Of a DNA stretch of 50,581 nucleotides, positions 1 through 8,693 are shown piece by piece. Below the pieces are notes generated by a model. That model had not been told where the DNA came from, searched no databases, and was given only the letters and a program-made list of their open reading frames with translations. Source of the stretch: Ramlibacter sp. GTDB taxonomy: Bacteria > Pseudomonadota > Gammaproteobacteria > Burkholderiales > Burkholderiaceae_C. The translations under genes and the position numbers were made by a program. How positions within the stretch are numbered: position 1 is the first letter of the stretch; each line of letters opens with the position of its first letter. The stretch lies in the NCBI GenBank assembly GCA_029237735.1, contig JAQZBU010000042.1, positions 1 through 50,581 on the forward strand. Direction: 5' to 3'.

Positions 1-86
1 TCTAGACCAGGACGTTGATAGGTCAGGTGTGGAAGCGCAGCAATGCGTTAAGCTAACTGATACTAATTGCTCGTGCGGCTTGACCC
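1..86 (+). rRNA. rrl: 23S ribosomal RNA, 3' end (partial)
   Basis: The window opens inside the last helix of 23S rRNA. The conserved tail 'gttgataggtc', 'taagctaactgatactaatt' and 'gctcgtgcggcttgacc' is the usual betaproteobacterial 3' end. The exact mature end (about 85-88) is set by analogy, because the pairing 5' end lies outside the window. Confidence 0.95.
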
Positions 87-198
87 TATAACTTTGATCG
101 TCAGATCAAGGTGTTATGCCAAGTGACGCATTCAAGAATTGAAGCTGATTTGCTCTATGAATTGGTTGTCCAGACTTTGTCTGGATGACGACAAGTTA
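87..198 (+). other. 23S-5S internal transcribed spacer
   Basis: This 112-base spacer separates 23S and 5S rRNA and contains no tRNA. Two short hairpins are visible: TTGATC-gtca-GATCAA at 94-109 and TCCAGAC-ttt-GTCTGGA at 169-185, the second just before 5S. They are plausible rRNA processing structures, which is inferred from position only. Confidence 0.75.
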
Positions 199-313
199 TG
201 CCTGATGACCATAGCGAGGTGGTACCACTCCTTCCCATCCCGAACAGGACAGTGAAACGCCTCTGCGCCGATGATAGTGCGGGTTCCCGTGTGAAAGTAG
301 GACATCGTCAGGC
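199..313 (+). rRNA. rrf: 5S ribosomal RNA
   Basis: About 115 nt. The 5' end TGCCTGATGACC pairs with the 3' end GTCAGGC, and the loop segments 'ccactccttcccatcccgaa' and 'gatagtgcgggttcccgtg' are canonical 5S. It is the last gene of the rRNA operon, and no tRNA follows before the terminators. Confidence 0.96.
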
Positions 314-328
314 TCTTACAGCGGCAAA

Positions 329-354
329 CGCCCAGCAGAAATGCTGGGCGTTTT
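329..354 (+). terminator. rRNA operon terminator 1
   Basis: Perfect 9-bp stem CGCCCAGCA / TGCTGGGCG with a GAAA loop, followed by TTTTGCTTT. It lies 15 bases after 5S and is a classical intrinsic terminator. Confidence 0.93.
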
Positions 355-398
355 GCTTTGTCCCGTTGAAAGCCGTGTAAGTCAATAAGTCGTACAAG

Positions 399-430
399 AG
401 CCCCGCGATCATTCGCGGGGCTTTTCTTTT
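399..430 (+). terminator. rRNA operon terminator 2 / convergent terminator
   Basis: Perfect 10-bp stem AGCCCCGCGA / TCGCGGGGCT with loop TCAT, followed by TTTCTTTT on the plus strand. It backs up the first terminator and sits against the convergent gene ending at 442. On the minus strand the following bases are T-poor, so it works mainly for the rRNA operon. Confidence 0.88.
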
Positions 431-441
431 GGCGTGGCTCG

Positions 442-2058
442 TCAGGGATTCGCGGCGCTGCCGCCAAAGACGCTTTCGCAATTGACCCGTCCCGGATCTT
501 TCGCTGGCAACTTCGCGCAAGTCCTGGAGAGCTGGTCTTTCATTTTTCCGACGACCCGTGTGCGAGCTGGATCCTTGCCCTGCCACTCACCAAGTTTTTT
601 CGCCATCCGTTGCAATGAACGGTGGTTGCGCTCAAAAAAAGTTTCGCTGCGCGGTTCGAGCCCGGAAATCACCGCGCCGGCAGCCGCCGCCATGCGGGCC
701 AAGTCGGTCGGCGCCAGTTCAGCGATTTCCTTGACGTAGGTAACTCCCCATTGCAGGCGAGTGGCAGGGCCTTCCGATTTGCGCCAGGCTTGCTCGTACC
801 AGTCAAGGGCTGCCTTGGCATTGCCCCGCTTTTTCGCGTTGCTTCCGAGACCAAGCATGTGGTAGTAAGGCGCGACGGCACGAGGAAGTTCCGCCTTGAG
901 CAGGGCGTCGGAATCATCGATCAACCCGGCCGAGGTGAGAACGTGGGCGGCCGACGGCACAACGGCCTGCCGTTCATAGCGGTCGGTTGTCTGCGAAATC
1001 AGCTGCGCCACTTCGCGCAGCACCGTCCGTTGTCGCTGGGGTGCCAATTTTTCGGCACGATCCACGAATTTCCATAGGTCGACACGCGCATCGAGCGCAT
1101 CTACCTGTTCCCCTCTGGACATCGTGCCCGTCGAGATCGCTCTTTCCAGCGCCGCGTCCCACTTCGTAGCGAGCACAGAGCGCTGCTCGGGCGTGGTGGC
1201 AAGGTATTTCACGCTCGGCTCCGCGTAGTAAACGAGTAATTCACCCATCGCCGCCGCATCCGCGGAGCGGGACAGGAGCCGATCGACAAATACTCGGTCG
1301 GCATCGACTTCAGCTTTTTCGGGCGCCGGTTTGGCGCGAGTCCGAGCGGCCAGAGCCTTGAAAGCCAAACGATCGCGCACTTGAGGCAGATCCGCAGGCA
1401 CAGCCGCTGATAGTTCGGACAGCCGGGCCGGCAGCTCGGAGGTCTTCAAAACCTGTTGTTCGTCCGTGTCCCAGGAGTAGAAACCCAGCAACCGCCATTG
1501 CTCGGGCGTCAACGGCTGGCGGGCAAGCCCCCGTTGCACCAAGTCCTTCACGGGGATTTGCGCATTCAGCCCCGCCGTCAGCGTCAGCAAATAGCGCTCG
1601 GGATCGACTTCTCCCGGCAGTCGCGTAACTTCCGATCCATCGGGCTTGAAGAGGATCATGGTCGGATACCCCGACACCTTGAACCGGGCGGCAACTTTCT
1701 GTGCCCCCGGCTTATCGCCATCGACGTAGACTGGAATGAATGCGCGCGAGCGCTCGGCGAAATCCGCGCGTGAAAATAACGTGGCCTGGACCTGATTGCA
1801 CGGCGGACACCACACGGCACCCCAGTAAAGGAAGACCGGCTTGCCCGATTGGCGCGCCAGCTGAAAAGCCTTGTCCACCTCTGCGTCAGTAGACGCAACT
1901 TGCCATGCGATAGCTGAGGCTGCGGGAGCGGCGCCCCATGAGACACCTTGCAGCGAGAGCAACAGTGCCGTCCCGACGGCTGCGGCGCAGCGCACAAATC
2001 GTTGAGGTACATGAGGGGCGCCGCCACGTGCAGAACCGAATGCCAACCTAATCGCCAT
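442..2058 (-). CDS. Exported thioredoxin-fold protein with long C-terminal helical region
   Basis: About 538 residues. The N-terminus has a basic stretch and a hydrophobic core (about residues 25-38) ending in ...SWGAAPAASA, a probable Sec signal peptide, so it should act in the periplasm. A thioredoxin-like domain follows (about 55-160) with active site WCPPC at 83-87, then the cis-Pro region 'SGYPTM'. The remaining 370 residues look helical and repeat-like, and I recognise no domain there. Family knowledge supports thiol-disulfide exchange; the substrate is unknown. The ATG at 2058 has a good ribosome site (GAAGGA, spacing about 7). A GTG at 2082 overlaps the upstream stop as GTGA and is the alternative start. 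It is last in the run with the MBL hydrolase and fadD. Confidence 0.85.
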   Translation of the reverse strand: MAIRLAFGSARGGAPHVPQRFVRCAAAVGTALLLSLQGVSWGAAPAASAIAWQVASTDAEVDKAFQLARQSGKPVFLYWGAVWCPPCNQVQATLFSRADFAERSRAFIPVYVDGDKPGAQKVAARFKVSGYPTMILFKPDGSEVTRLPGEVDPERYLLTLTAGLNAQIPVKDLVQRGLARQPLTPEQWRLLGFYSWDTDEQQVLKTSELPARLSELSAAVPADLPQVRDRLAFKALAARTRAKPAPEKAEVDADRVFVDRLLSRSADAAAMGELLVYYAEPSVKYLATTPEQRSVLATKWDAALERAISTGTMSRGEQVDALDARVDLWKFVDRAEKLAPQRQRTVLREVAQLISQTTDRYERQAVVPSAAHVLTSAGLIDDSDALLKAELPRAVAPYYHMLGLGSNAKKRGNAKAALDWYEQAWRKSEGPATRLQWGVTYVKEIAELAPTDLARMAAAAGAVISGLEPRSETFFERNHRSLQRMAKKLGEWQGKDPARTRVVGKMKDQLSRTCAKLPAKDPGRVNCESVFGGSAANP

Positions 2059-2078
2059 ACCTGTTTCCTTCAACATCC

Positions 2079-3011
2079 TCACGCGTTAAGGATCTGGTCT
2101 CCGGACATCTTCGCTGCACCGGCATGAACAAGCTCTTGCGCCAACAATTGCAGCCATTGCCGGGCGTCATCGTCGCCGCAGTACCGCGCAATCATGAGCG
2201 CGAAGTAGGGCGTCCGCAATGCCCATTCTTCCAGATCCCGCAAGGGCGCTTGCTGAATCTCGAGCAGCTTGAACTTCAGTAATACCTTGGCCGCATGACG
2301 GGTGTGCCGCCTCGGGTCTTTCTCGAAACTCTCCAGGCGACTGCGGGCACGCGCTAGCGCGGCGGTAACCTCACCTGAATCACTGCCGAAAACGCTGCCA
2401 TGGCCCGGAATGACCCACCTCGGCTGCAAGCGCTCGATCAGGTCAAGCGTTGCACCAACCTGGTGGAAAGCAGAATTCCCTTCAAGCTCCGGGAACACGA
2501 CACCAAACCCGTTTTGCCACAGCGCATCCGCCGACACGAGCACTCTGGAAACGGGCTCGAAAAGGATGACGGAGTGGGGGTCGTGGCCGGGGGCGGCGTG
2601 AATCTCCCACCGGGCCGCGCCGAGTTGGACCTCGTCACCCGGCTGCAATAGCGAGTCGAAACGGAAGCGTTCGCACACTTGACCGGTCGTTGCGTAGGTC
2701 AGCGCAACGGCATCCCAACGCGTGACCGCATCGGCTTGCCCTGGCGGGATCATCGTGCATACCGCCGGAAATTCCCTCTGCAATGCGGCGTTGCCGCCAC
2801 AGTGATCGCTATGCAGATGGGTGTTTAGCAGCACGTCGAGTGGCCGGCCGTCCAAGGCGCGGCGCACCAGTGAGAGTGTCTGGTCCGAATGCGTCGCATA
2901 GCCTGAGTCGAGCAACGCCGACTGTTCGTGCCCGACGAAAAGAATATTGTTACTTGACAGCCATCCGCGTTCGAAAACGGTGATGTCATCCGGGAGTCCT
3001 TGAACCTTCAT
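2079..3011 (-). CDS. MBL-fold metallohydrolase (glyoxalase II-like)
   Basis: 310 residues, a complete metallo-beta-lactamase fold. Zinc motif HLHSDH is at 65-70, a further His at about 143 (APGHDPHS), SAD at 160-162 and the C-terminal PGHG at 202-205. The fold hydrolyses thioesters, esters or lactones; the HxHxDH arrangement resembles glyoxalase II and SoxH-like proteins, but no motif fixes the substrate. It lies 31 bases after fadD on the same strand and overlaps the possible GTG start of the thioredoxin-fold gene, so the three are probably one transcript. No strong ribosome site is visible before the ATG. An acyl-CoA or acyl-thioester hydrolysis role next to fadD is only inference. Confidence 0.9.
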   Translation of the reverse strand: MKVQGLPDDITVFERGWLSSNNILFVGHEQSALLDSGYATHSDQTLSLVRRALDGRPLDVLLNTHLHSDHCGGNAALQREFPAVCTMIPPGQADAVTRWDAVALTYATTGQVCERFRFDSLLQPGDEVQLGAARWEIHAAPGHDPHSVILFEPVSRVLVSADALWQNGFGVVFPELEGNSAFHQVGATLDLIERLQPRWVIPGHGSVFGSDSGEVTAALARARSRLESFEKDPRRHTRHAAKVLLKFKLLEIQQAPLRDLEEWALRTPYFALMIARYCGDDDARQWLQLLAQELVHAGAAKMSGDQILNA

Positions 3012-3042
3012 GGCGAAAGACTAACCGAAAGCGCCGGCGAGG

Positions 3043-4728
3043 TTACTTCGCTGCCCGCAACTCCCGGCGCAGGATCTTGCCGACGTTGGTTTTTGGCAGG
3101 TCGTCACGAAATTCGATGTACTTGGGAAGCTTGTAGCCGGTGAGGTTCTGCCGGCAGAACTTCGCCAGATCGTCTTCCGACAGGGTTGGATCGTTCTTGA
3201 CGACGAAAACTTTGATCGCCTCGCCCTGTTTCTCATCGGGAACGCCGATGGCCGCGCATTCCACAACCCCGGGGCACAGTGAGATGACGTTCTCGAGCTC
3301 ATTGGGGAACACATTGAATCCGCTGACCAGGATCATGTCCTTCTTGCGGTCCACGATCTTTGTGTACCCCGCCTGATCCATGATGCCGATGTCACCCGTG
3401 CGCATGAAGCCGTCCGGGGTGAACGCCCTTTCGTTCTCGGCCGGTTGGTTGTAGTAGCCGCGCATCACGTTCGGTCCCTTGATGCAAATCTCGCCTGATT
3501 GGCCGAGTGGCATCGACTTGCCTTCGTCGTCCTTGATCGCGATCTCGATGCTCGGTAGCGGCAAGCCGATGGTGCCGGAAAACTCGGTGCTGATCACCGG
3601 GTTGTTGGTGCCGATCGCGCAGGTCTCGCTCATTCCCCAACCTTCGACCATCGGGCAACCCGTGACCTTCTGCCATTGCTTGGCCGTACCTTCGGAGGCG
3701 GCCATGCCGCCCGCCTGTGAGACGCACAGTTGGGAGAAGTCCACCGACTTGAATTGCGGATGCTGCAGCAGCGCGTTGAACAGCGTGTTCACCGCGGGCA
3801 GCATGTGGAACGGGCGCTTCTTCAGCACCTCGATGAACTTGCCGAAATCGCGCGGATTGGGGATGAGGGTCAGATGTGATCCCCAGCGGATGGCCAGCAG
3901 GCACAGCGTCAGCGCGAAGATGTGATACAGGGGCAGGGCTGCGATGCCGTTGGTTTTGCTGACGTCGCCAACTCGTTTCAGCGCGGGCGTGAACCAGGCC
4001 TCCGCCTGCAGGATCGCCGCGACGATATTGCCATGGGTCAATACGGCACCCTTGGACAGGCCGGTCGTGCCGCCCGTGTATTGCAGAAAGGCAATCGATT
4101 CAAGGTTTTGCGGGGTGGAGGCGAGCGTCAGCGACGTGCCTTCCGCAATGGCGCGGTTGAACGATGTGACCTTCCGTCCCTCGGACAACGGCAGCCTGTA
4201 AGAAGGCACCATCTTGGCCAGATGGCGCACGGCGAAGGTGATCCACATCCCGTACCAGAAGCCCAGCAGGTCGCCCATCGAGGCCACGACGACGTGTTTG
4301 ACCGGGGTCTCTTCGATGACTTGCTCGAGCGTCTTCGCGAAATTTTCCAGGATGACGATCGTGGTGGCGCTTGAGTCCTTGAGCTGGTGCTCCAACTCCC
4401 GCGCCGTGTACAGCGGATTGACATTCACGCAGGTGTAGCCCGCGCGCAGGATGGCCGCCATCGTGACGGCGAACTGCGGAATGTTCGGCAGCATGATCGC
4501 GACGCGCGCGCCTGGCTCGAGCCCCTGTGCCTGCAACCACGCGCCGAGCGCGGCGGACAGCTCGTCGAGCTGGCCATAAGTCATCCAGCGCTCCATGCAG
4601 ACGGAGAAAGGACGGTCGGCGTTCTTCTTGAACGATTCCTCGAGCAATTGCGTCAGCGAGCGGTATTGTTCGGGGTGGATCTCCTGGGGAACACCTTCCG
4701 GGTAGCTCTTGAGCCAGTACTTTTCCAT
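3043..4728 (-). CDS. fadD: Long-chain fatty acid--CoA ligase
   Basis: 561 residues, the usual FadD length. It activates fatty acids with ATP and CoA at the inner membrane for beta-oxidation or lipid synthesis. The AMP-binding P-loop YTGGTTGLSKG is at 217-227, the adenylate motif GWGMSET around 363, the TGD(I) motif in 'MRTGDIG', and the catalytic lysine in the C-terminal 'TNVGKILRREL'. The start has a strong ribosome site, AAGGAG, six bases before the ATG. It heads the fadD-MBL-thioredoxin run. Other acyl-CoA genes (33366-39982) are remote, so this is a stand-alone activating enzyme. Confidence 0.96.
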   Translation of the reverse strand: MEKYWLKSYPEGVPQEIHPEQYRSLTQLLEESFKKNADRPFSVCMERWMTYGQLDELSAALGAWLQAQGLEPGARVAIMLPNIPQFAVTMAAILRAGYTCVNVNPLYTARELEHQLKDSSATTIVILENFAKTLEQVIEETPVKHVVVASMGDLLGFWYGMWITFAVRHLAKMVPSYRLPLSEGRKVTSFNRAIAEGTSLTLASTPQNLESIAFLQYTGGTTGLSKGAVLTHGNIVAAILQAEAWFTPALKRVGDVSKTNGIAALPLYHIFALTLCLLAIRWGSHLTLIPNPRDFGKFIEVLKKRPFHMLPAVNTLFNALLQHPQFKSVDFSQLCVSQAGGMAASEGTAKQWQKVTGCPMVEGWGMSETCAIGTNNPVISTEFSGTIGLPLPSIEIAIKDDEGKSMPLGQSGEICIKGPNVMRGYYNQPAENERAFTPDGFMRTGDIGIMDQAGYTKIVDRKKDMILVSGFNVFPNELENVISLCPGVVECAAIGVPDEKQGEAIKVFVVKNDPTLSEDDLAKFCRQNLTGYKLPKYIEFRDDLPKTNVGKILRRELRAAK

Positions 4729-4774
4729 TCGAAACTCCTTAGCCCGCGATTGTCAAAGGAGTCCGCGGCCAGAG

Positions 4775-5518
4775 TTAGGGGGCTTGTCCTAAGGTGCGGG
4801 CCAAGCTGGTCTCGCAGGTGACAAGCGCCGTGTCGAAGAGCAACTTGAGCAAGGCCGACTCGCGCGTTTCGATGATCCGCAGGAACTGCTCGGCCCCGCC
4901 GGGCCGCTTGGCCATCGCGGCGAAGGTGTCGAAGCCGCTTTCCAGGAAGCGCTGCAGCGAGCCCAGTCCGGCGGCTGTCGCCGGTCCACGCATCATCCGG
5001 AGCATCACTCGAAGACCCGCTGTACGGGTCAGCTTGGCCATCTCCTGGCCGATGCGAAGCACCACGGTCAGCTGGCCTTCGCGGTCCTCACGCCGACCGA
5101 CTTCCCGCCAGGCCAGTCCATAGCGGCGCGCGTCGCTGGTTTCGTCACCTTCCTGCGCCAACCACACCAGCGCCATGGCCTGGTCCAGTTCCTCGGTCAG
5201 GGCATGCAGTTCGGCAAGCGCCACCGCGGTCGTGACGACCTGCTGGGGAAAGAACTTTTCGATCGCACCGGCGATGCGGGCGAACTGGGCGTCGCGCTCT
5301 GCATAGTCCTTGTCGCTATAGAGCTCGGAAAGGAAAAACCCCGCGGGCGCGGCATAGGGGCCACCTGAGAGCAGGTCCGCATACGTACCCGCGAACCGCC
5401 GGGATTGCACCCGCTTCACCTGCCCCACGGCGGCGCCCAGGGCCGGGTGGTCCTCCAGGGCTTGTCTCAGTTGCGAGACACGGGCGACAGCGTCGCGGAT
5501 CTTACGTGCGGCTTCCAT
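4775..5518 (-). CDS. Conserved hypothetical protein (possible DUF8198 family)
   Basis: 247 residues, predicted soluble and mostly helical, no signal peptide. The central pattern 'RFAGTYADLL...FFLSELYSDKDYAERDAQFARI' (read in pieces at about residues 40-82) resembles a conserved unknown family of betaproteobacteria that I believe is now called DUF8198; that name is from memory. No catalytic motif is evident. It lies 46 bases upstream of fadD on the same strand, so co-transcription is possible. It is divergent from the TAT/GMC/lipase run, with a 68-base shared promoter region. Function unknown. Confidence 0.75.
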   Translation of the reverse strand: MEAARKIRDAVARVSQLRQALEDHPALGAAVGQVKRVQSRRFAGTYADLLSGGPYAAPAGFFLSELYSDKDYAERDAQFARIAGAIEKFFPQQVVTTAVALAELHALTEELDQAMALVWLAQEGDETSDARRYGLAWREVGRREDREGQLTVVLRIGQEMAKLTRTAGLRVMLRMMRGPATAAGLGSLQRFLESGFDTFAAMAKRPGGAEQFLRIIETRESALLKLLFDTALVTCETSLARTLGQAP

Positions 5519-5586
5519 GCAAACCCCGAGTCTATCTAGGCGCGGCCCTCTACAGGCGCGACTGGCGCGCGTGCCATAGTCATGGA

Positions 5587-6093
5587 ATGCAAAGAAGGAG
5601 CTTGCTGGCGCTGGGCGCCCTGTCGGCCGCAGTCCTCGCGGTGGGCGGCGGGCTCATCGCGGTTCTGCAACCGGGGCTGCGCGAAGCCCGCCTGTCGACC
5701 GGCGGGCGCGAAGTTTTCGCGGGTGCGAGCCGTGGCCTGCTCGATGGCAGCCTGCCACCCGGCGGGGCCGCGCTCGAGCGCGCGCTGGAGGGACTGCTCG
5801 AGCGGATCGACGGGCTCATCGCGGCGCTGCCGCCGTATACCCAATCCGAGCTTTCGCAGTTGCTGGCGCTGATGGCCAGTGCCGGCGGTCGGCGTGCGCT
5901 GGCGGGCTTGTCCGATCCCTGGTCCGAGGCGTCCGTGGCCGACATCCAGCAGGCGCTGCAAGATATGCGGGTATCTGGCCTCAGCCTGCGGCAACAGGCT
6001 TACCAGGCGCTGCACGACATTGTGGGCAGTGCCTATTTTTCCGATCCACGGACCTGGGGCCTCCTGGGCTATCCCGGCCCGCTGCAGATCTAA
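5587..6093 (+). CDS. TAT-signal small subunit, gluconate 2-dehydrogenase subunit 3-like
   Basis: 168 residues starting MQRRSLLALGALSAAVLAVGG, a twin-arginine-like leader that suggests folded export or co-export with a partner. The rest is helical with no metal or cofactor motif. Small RR-leader proteins directly before a GMC oxidoreductase are usually subunit 3 (chaperone/export subunit) of gluconate or other membrane-bound GMC dehydrogenases, and that is the basis of the call. The ATG at 5587 is preferred over upstream in-frame codons because it places the RR at the N-terminus. It ends 7 bases before the GMC gene. It could also be an unrelated exported protein. Confidence 0.65.
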   Translation: MQRRSLLALGALSAAVLAVGGGLIAVLQPGLREARLSTGGREVFAGASRGLLDGSLPPGGAALERALEGLLERIDGLIAALPPYTQSELSQLLALMASAGGRRALAGLSDPWSEASVADIQQALQDMRVSGLSLRQQAYQALHDIVGSAYFSDPRTWGLLGYPGPLQI

Positions 6094-6100
6094 AGGAAGT

Positions 6101-7720
6101 ATGAGCAGTTTGCAGGATCCGATCCGGGACGGTTTGAGGGGCGGATGGAAAGTGCTCGGCGGCCCACACGGCGAAGTGCCGCCGCGCATCACCTGCGACG
6201 TAGCCATCGTCGGCTCCGGCGCGGGGGCAGGCGTAACCGCGGAGTTGCTTGCCAGGGCGGGCCTCTCCGTCGTCATCGTCGAAGAGGGCCCCCTCAAGAG
6301 CAGCGCCGACTTCAACCAGCAGGAGTCGGTCGCCTATCCGTCCTTGTACCAGGAGAGCGCCGCACGCAAGACGCAGGACAAGGCGATCACCATCCTGCAG
6401 GGCCGCTGCGTGGGCGGCTCCACCACCGTCAACTGGACGAGCTCGTTCCGCACGCCGGTGGCGACGCTCGACTACTGGCGCTCGCATTTTGGACTAGACA
6501 ACTTCGGCAACGATGCCCTCGCGTCGTATTTCGCGCAGGCCGAGCGGCGTCTGTCCATCGGCCCATGGCTCACGCCACCCAATGAGAACAACGACCTGCT
6601 GCGCCGTGGCGCGGCCAAGCTCGGCATCGAGTCCGCGGCCATCGCGCGCAACGTCAAGGGCTGCTGGAACCTGGGCTCATGCGGCATGGGGTGCCCCACC
6701 AACGCCAAGCAGTCGATGCTGGTCACCACCATTCCCACGGCGCTCGAGCTCGGGGCCACCCTGCTGGTGGAAACGCGGGCCGAGCGATTCGAGCTCGCCA
6801 ACGGCGAAGTGCGGGCGCTGCTTTGCGGACCGGTGAAAGCCAACGGCGCACCGGCCTCCACGAACTCCGAAACCACGAGCATTGTGGCGCGGCACTATGT
6901 GCTCGCGGCCGGCGCCATCAATTCCCCGGCGGTGCTGCTCCGCTCGGACGCGCCGGATCCGCACGGGCGCCTCGGACATCGCACTTTCCTGCATCCGGTT
7001 GTCATGTCCGCCGCCTTCATGCTAGGAAAGGTCGAAGGATGGTCCGGCGCGCCGCAGACGATCTACACCGACCACTTTCTCGAAACGCAGGCAATCGACG
7101 GGCCCATCGGCTTCAAGCTCGAGGCTCCACCCATGCATCCCGTGATCTTCGCGTCCAGCGTGGTCGGCTTCGGTAAGGAGCAGGCAGCGCTTTTCCGGAA
7201 GTTCCCGGATACGCACGTGCTGCTGGCGCTCATGCGCGATGGTTTTCACCCCCAGTCGCCGGGAGGGCAGGTGAAGCTGCGCGGCGACGGCTCTCCGGTG
7301 CTCGACTATCCGCTGACTGAGTTCGTCATGGAAGGCGCACGCAGGGCGATGCTGGCCATGGCAGAGATCCAGTTCGCGGCCGGCGCCAAGCAGGTTCTGC
7401 CGGTGCATGAGCTGGCCAAGCCGTACGAATCGTGGGCGGAGGCGAAACACGCGATCGCCACGCTGCCGATCAAGCCGATACTTACCAAGGTCGTCAGCGC
7501 CCACGTGATGGGAGGCTGCGGCGCCGCCGGGGATGAGAAGCGCGGCGTGACCCGGCCCGACGGCATCCATTGGCAACTCGACAACTTGTCCGTTCACGAC
7601 GGCTCGATCTTCCCCACCAGCATCGGCGCCAATCCGCAGCTGTCGATTTACGGCATCGTAAACCGGCTGGCGCAGGGCCTGGCCAAGCGGCTCGGGGGGC
7701 GGGATGTGATACTCGCCTGA
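6101..7720 (+). CDS. GMC-family FAD-dependent oxidoreductase
   Basis: 539 residues. The dinucleotide-binding motif GSGAGAG is at 38-44 within 'DVAIVGSGAGAG', followed by an acidic strand end (VVIVEEG). The GMC signature 'GGSTTVNWTSSFR' lies around 105, and the C-terminal 'SAHVMGGCG' and 'GANPQLSIYG' carry the active-site segments. It oxidises an alcohol or sugar with FAD; the C-rich 'GSCGMGCPTNAKQS' segment resembles long-chain alcohol oxidases and membrane dehydrogenases. The ATG at 6101 follows AAAGGAAGT, a good ribosome site. With the RR-leader subunit before it and the lipase overlapping its stop, it forms a three-gene unit. A lipase releasing a substrate that is then oxidised would be consistent, but this is inference. 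Confidence 0.9.
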   Translation: MSSLQDPIRDGLRGGWKVLGGPHGEVPPRITCDVAIVGSGAGAGVTAELLARAGLSVVIVEEGPLKSSADFNQQESVAYPSLYQESAARKTQDKAITILQGRCVGGSTTVNWTSSFRTPVATLDYWRSHFGLDNFGNDALASYFAQAERRLSIGPWLTPPNENNDLLRRGAAKLGIESAAIARNVKGCWNLGSCGMGCPTNAKQSMLVTTIPTALELGATLLVETRAERFELANGEVRALLCGPVKANGAPASTNSETTSIVARHYVLAAGAINSPAVLLRSDAPDPHGRLGHRTFLHPVVMSAAFMLGKVEGWSGAPQTIYTDHFLETQAIDGPIGFKLEAPPMHPVIFASSVVGFGKEQAALFRKFPDTHVLLALMRDGFHPQSPGGQVKLRGDGSPVLDYPLTEFVMEGARRAMLAMAEIQFAAGAKQVLPVHELAKPYESWAEAKHAIATLPIKPILTKVVSAHVMGGCGAAGDEKRGVTRPDGIHWQLDNLSVHDGSIFPTSIGANPQLSIYGIVNRLAQGLAKRLGGRDVILA

Positions 7721-8664
7721 TGCCATTGCATTCAGCGTTGGCCCGGCTGCAGCAGGGCACCACCCTGTCGTTGTTGCTCGCCGCGCTGGCGTGGCTGGGC
7801 TGGCACTGGCGCGACTCACCTGCGCTCGCCGCTGTCGGCGCCGTCTTCATCCTCTTCTTCTTTTCAATCGTGCTGGCGATCGAGTTCGTCACCATGCGCT
7901 ATGTCGGCGGTGGCGATCCGGCCCCGCGGCCAACGTGGGCCGAGCTCGGACGAGCGTGGTTCAGCGAAACGATCGCCGCATTGAGCGTGTTCGCCTGGCG
8001 CCAGCCGTTCCGCTGGCGCGAGGTGCCGGACCAGTTGGCACCCCCGCCCGGGCAGCCGGCACGGCGCGGCGTGGTGTTCGTCCACGGCTTTGTCTGCAAC
8101 CGCGGTTTCTGGACGCCATGGATGAAGGAGTTGCGTGCTCGCGGGCATTGCTTCATGGCCGTGAACCTCGAGCCGGTGTTCGGCTCGATCGACGACTACA
8201 TCCCCATCATCGAAGATGCGGTCGTGCAGGTGACTCGCGTGACGGGCATGCCGCCGGTGCTCGTATGCCACAGCATGGGCGGGTTGGCCGCGCGCGCCTG
8301 GTTGTGTGCGAAGGCCGGGTCGCGCATCGACCATGTCATCACGATCGGCTCGCCCCATCACGGTACCTGGCTGGCGCAATTCAGCCACTTGAAAAACGGC
8401 ACGCAGATGAAGCGGCAAGGCAATTGGCTGAAGTGCCTGGAGCGGCAGGAAGCCGCGGGCGCCAAGGCGAAGTTCACATGCTGGTACACCAATTGCGACA
8501 ACATCGTGTTCCCTGCCTCCACCGCCACGCTGCCTGGCGCGGACAACCGGCTCGTGCGCGGCGTGGCACATGTGGAGCTCGCCTTTCACCCGGAAGTGCT
8601 CCGAGAGTCACTGGCACTGATAGGGCCCGCGAGCCCGGGTTTTGACCTCGATGGCTCATGCTAG
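7720..8664 (+). CDS. Membrane-anchored alpha/beta hydrolase (lipase/esterase)
   Basis: 314 residues. Two hydrophobic segments at the N-terminus (about 15-29 and 35-57) should anchor it in the inner membrane. The hydrolase domain begins at about 117 with the oxyanion motif VFVHGF (HG at 122-123); the nucleophile elbow is CHSMGG, with Ser at 185. The first elbow position is Cys rather than the usual Gly. 'SPHHGTWLA' is typical of triacylglycerol lipases, and the catalytic His is probably in the C-terminal 'GVAHVEL' or nearby. Its ATG overlaps the GMC stop as TGATG, so translation is coupled. Substrate unknown. Confidence 0.88.
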   Translation: MPLHSALARLQQGTTLSLLLAALAWLGWHWRDSPALAAVGAVFILFFFSIVLAIEFVTMRYVGGGDPAPRPTWAELGRAWFSETIAALSVFAWRQPFRWREVPDQLAPPPGQPARRGVVFVHGFVCNRGFWTPWMKELRARGHCFMAVNLEPVFGSIDDYIPIIEDAVVQVTRVTGMPPVLVCHSMGGLAARAWLCAKAGSRIDHVITIGSPHHGTWLAQFSHLKNGTQMKRQGNWLKCLERQEAAGAKAKFTCWYTNCDNIVFPASTATLPGADNRLVRGVAHVELAFHPEVLRESLALIGPASPGFDLDGSC

Positions 8665-8693
8665 AGTCCGCGTGGATCGGGGAGAAGAACACC

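Noticed and set aside
314..441. tRNA gene or extra small gene after 5S rRNA
   Set aside because: No cloverleaf is visible; the stretch is two strong hairpin terminators and short spacers.
5879..6100. Possible N-terminal extension of the GMC oxidoreductase into the preceding gene
   Set aside because: The extension overlaps the TAT-leader subunit entirely, and the ATG at 6101 has a good ribosome site and sits the right distance before the FAD motif.
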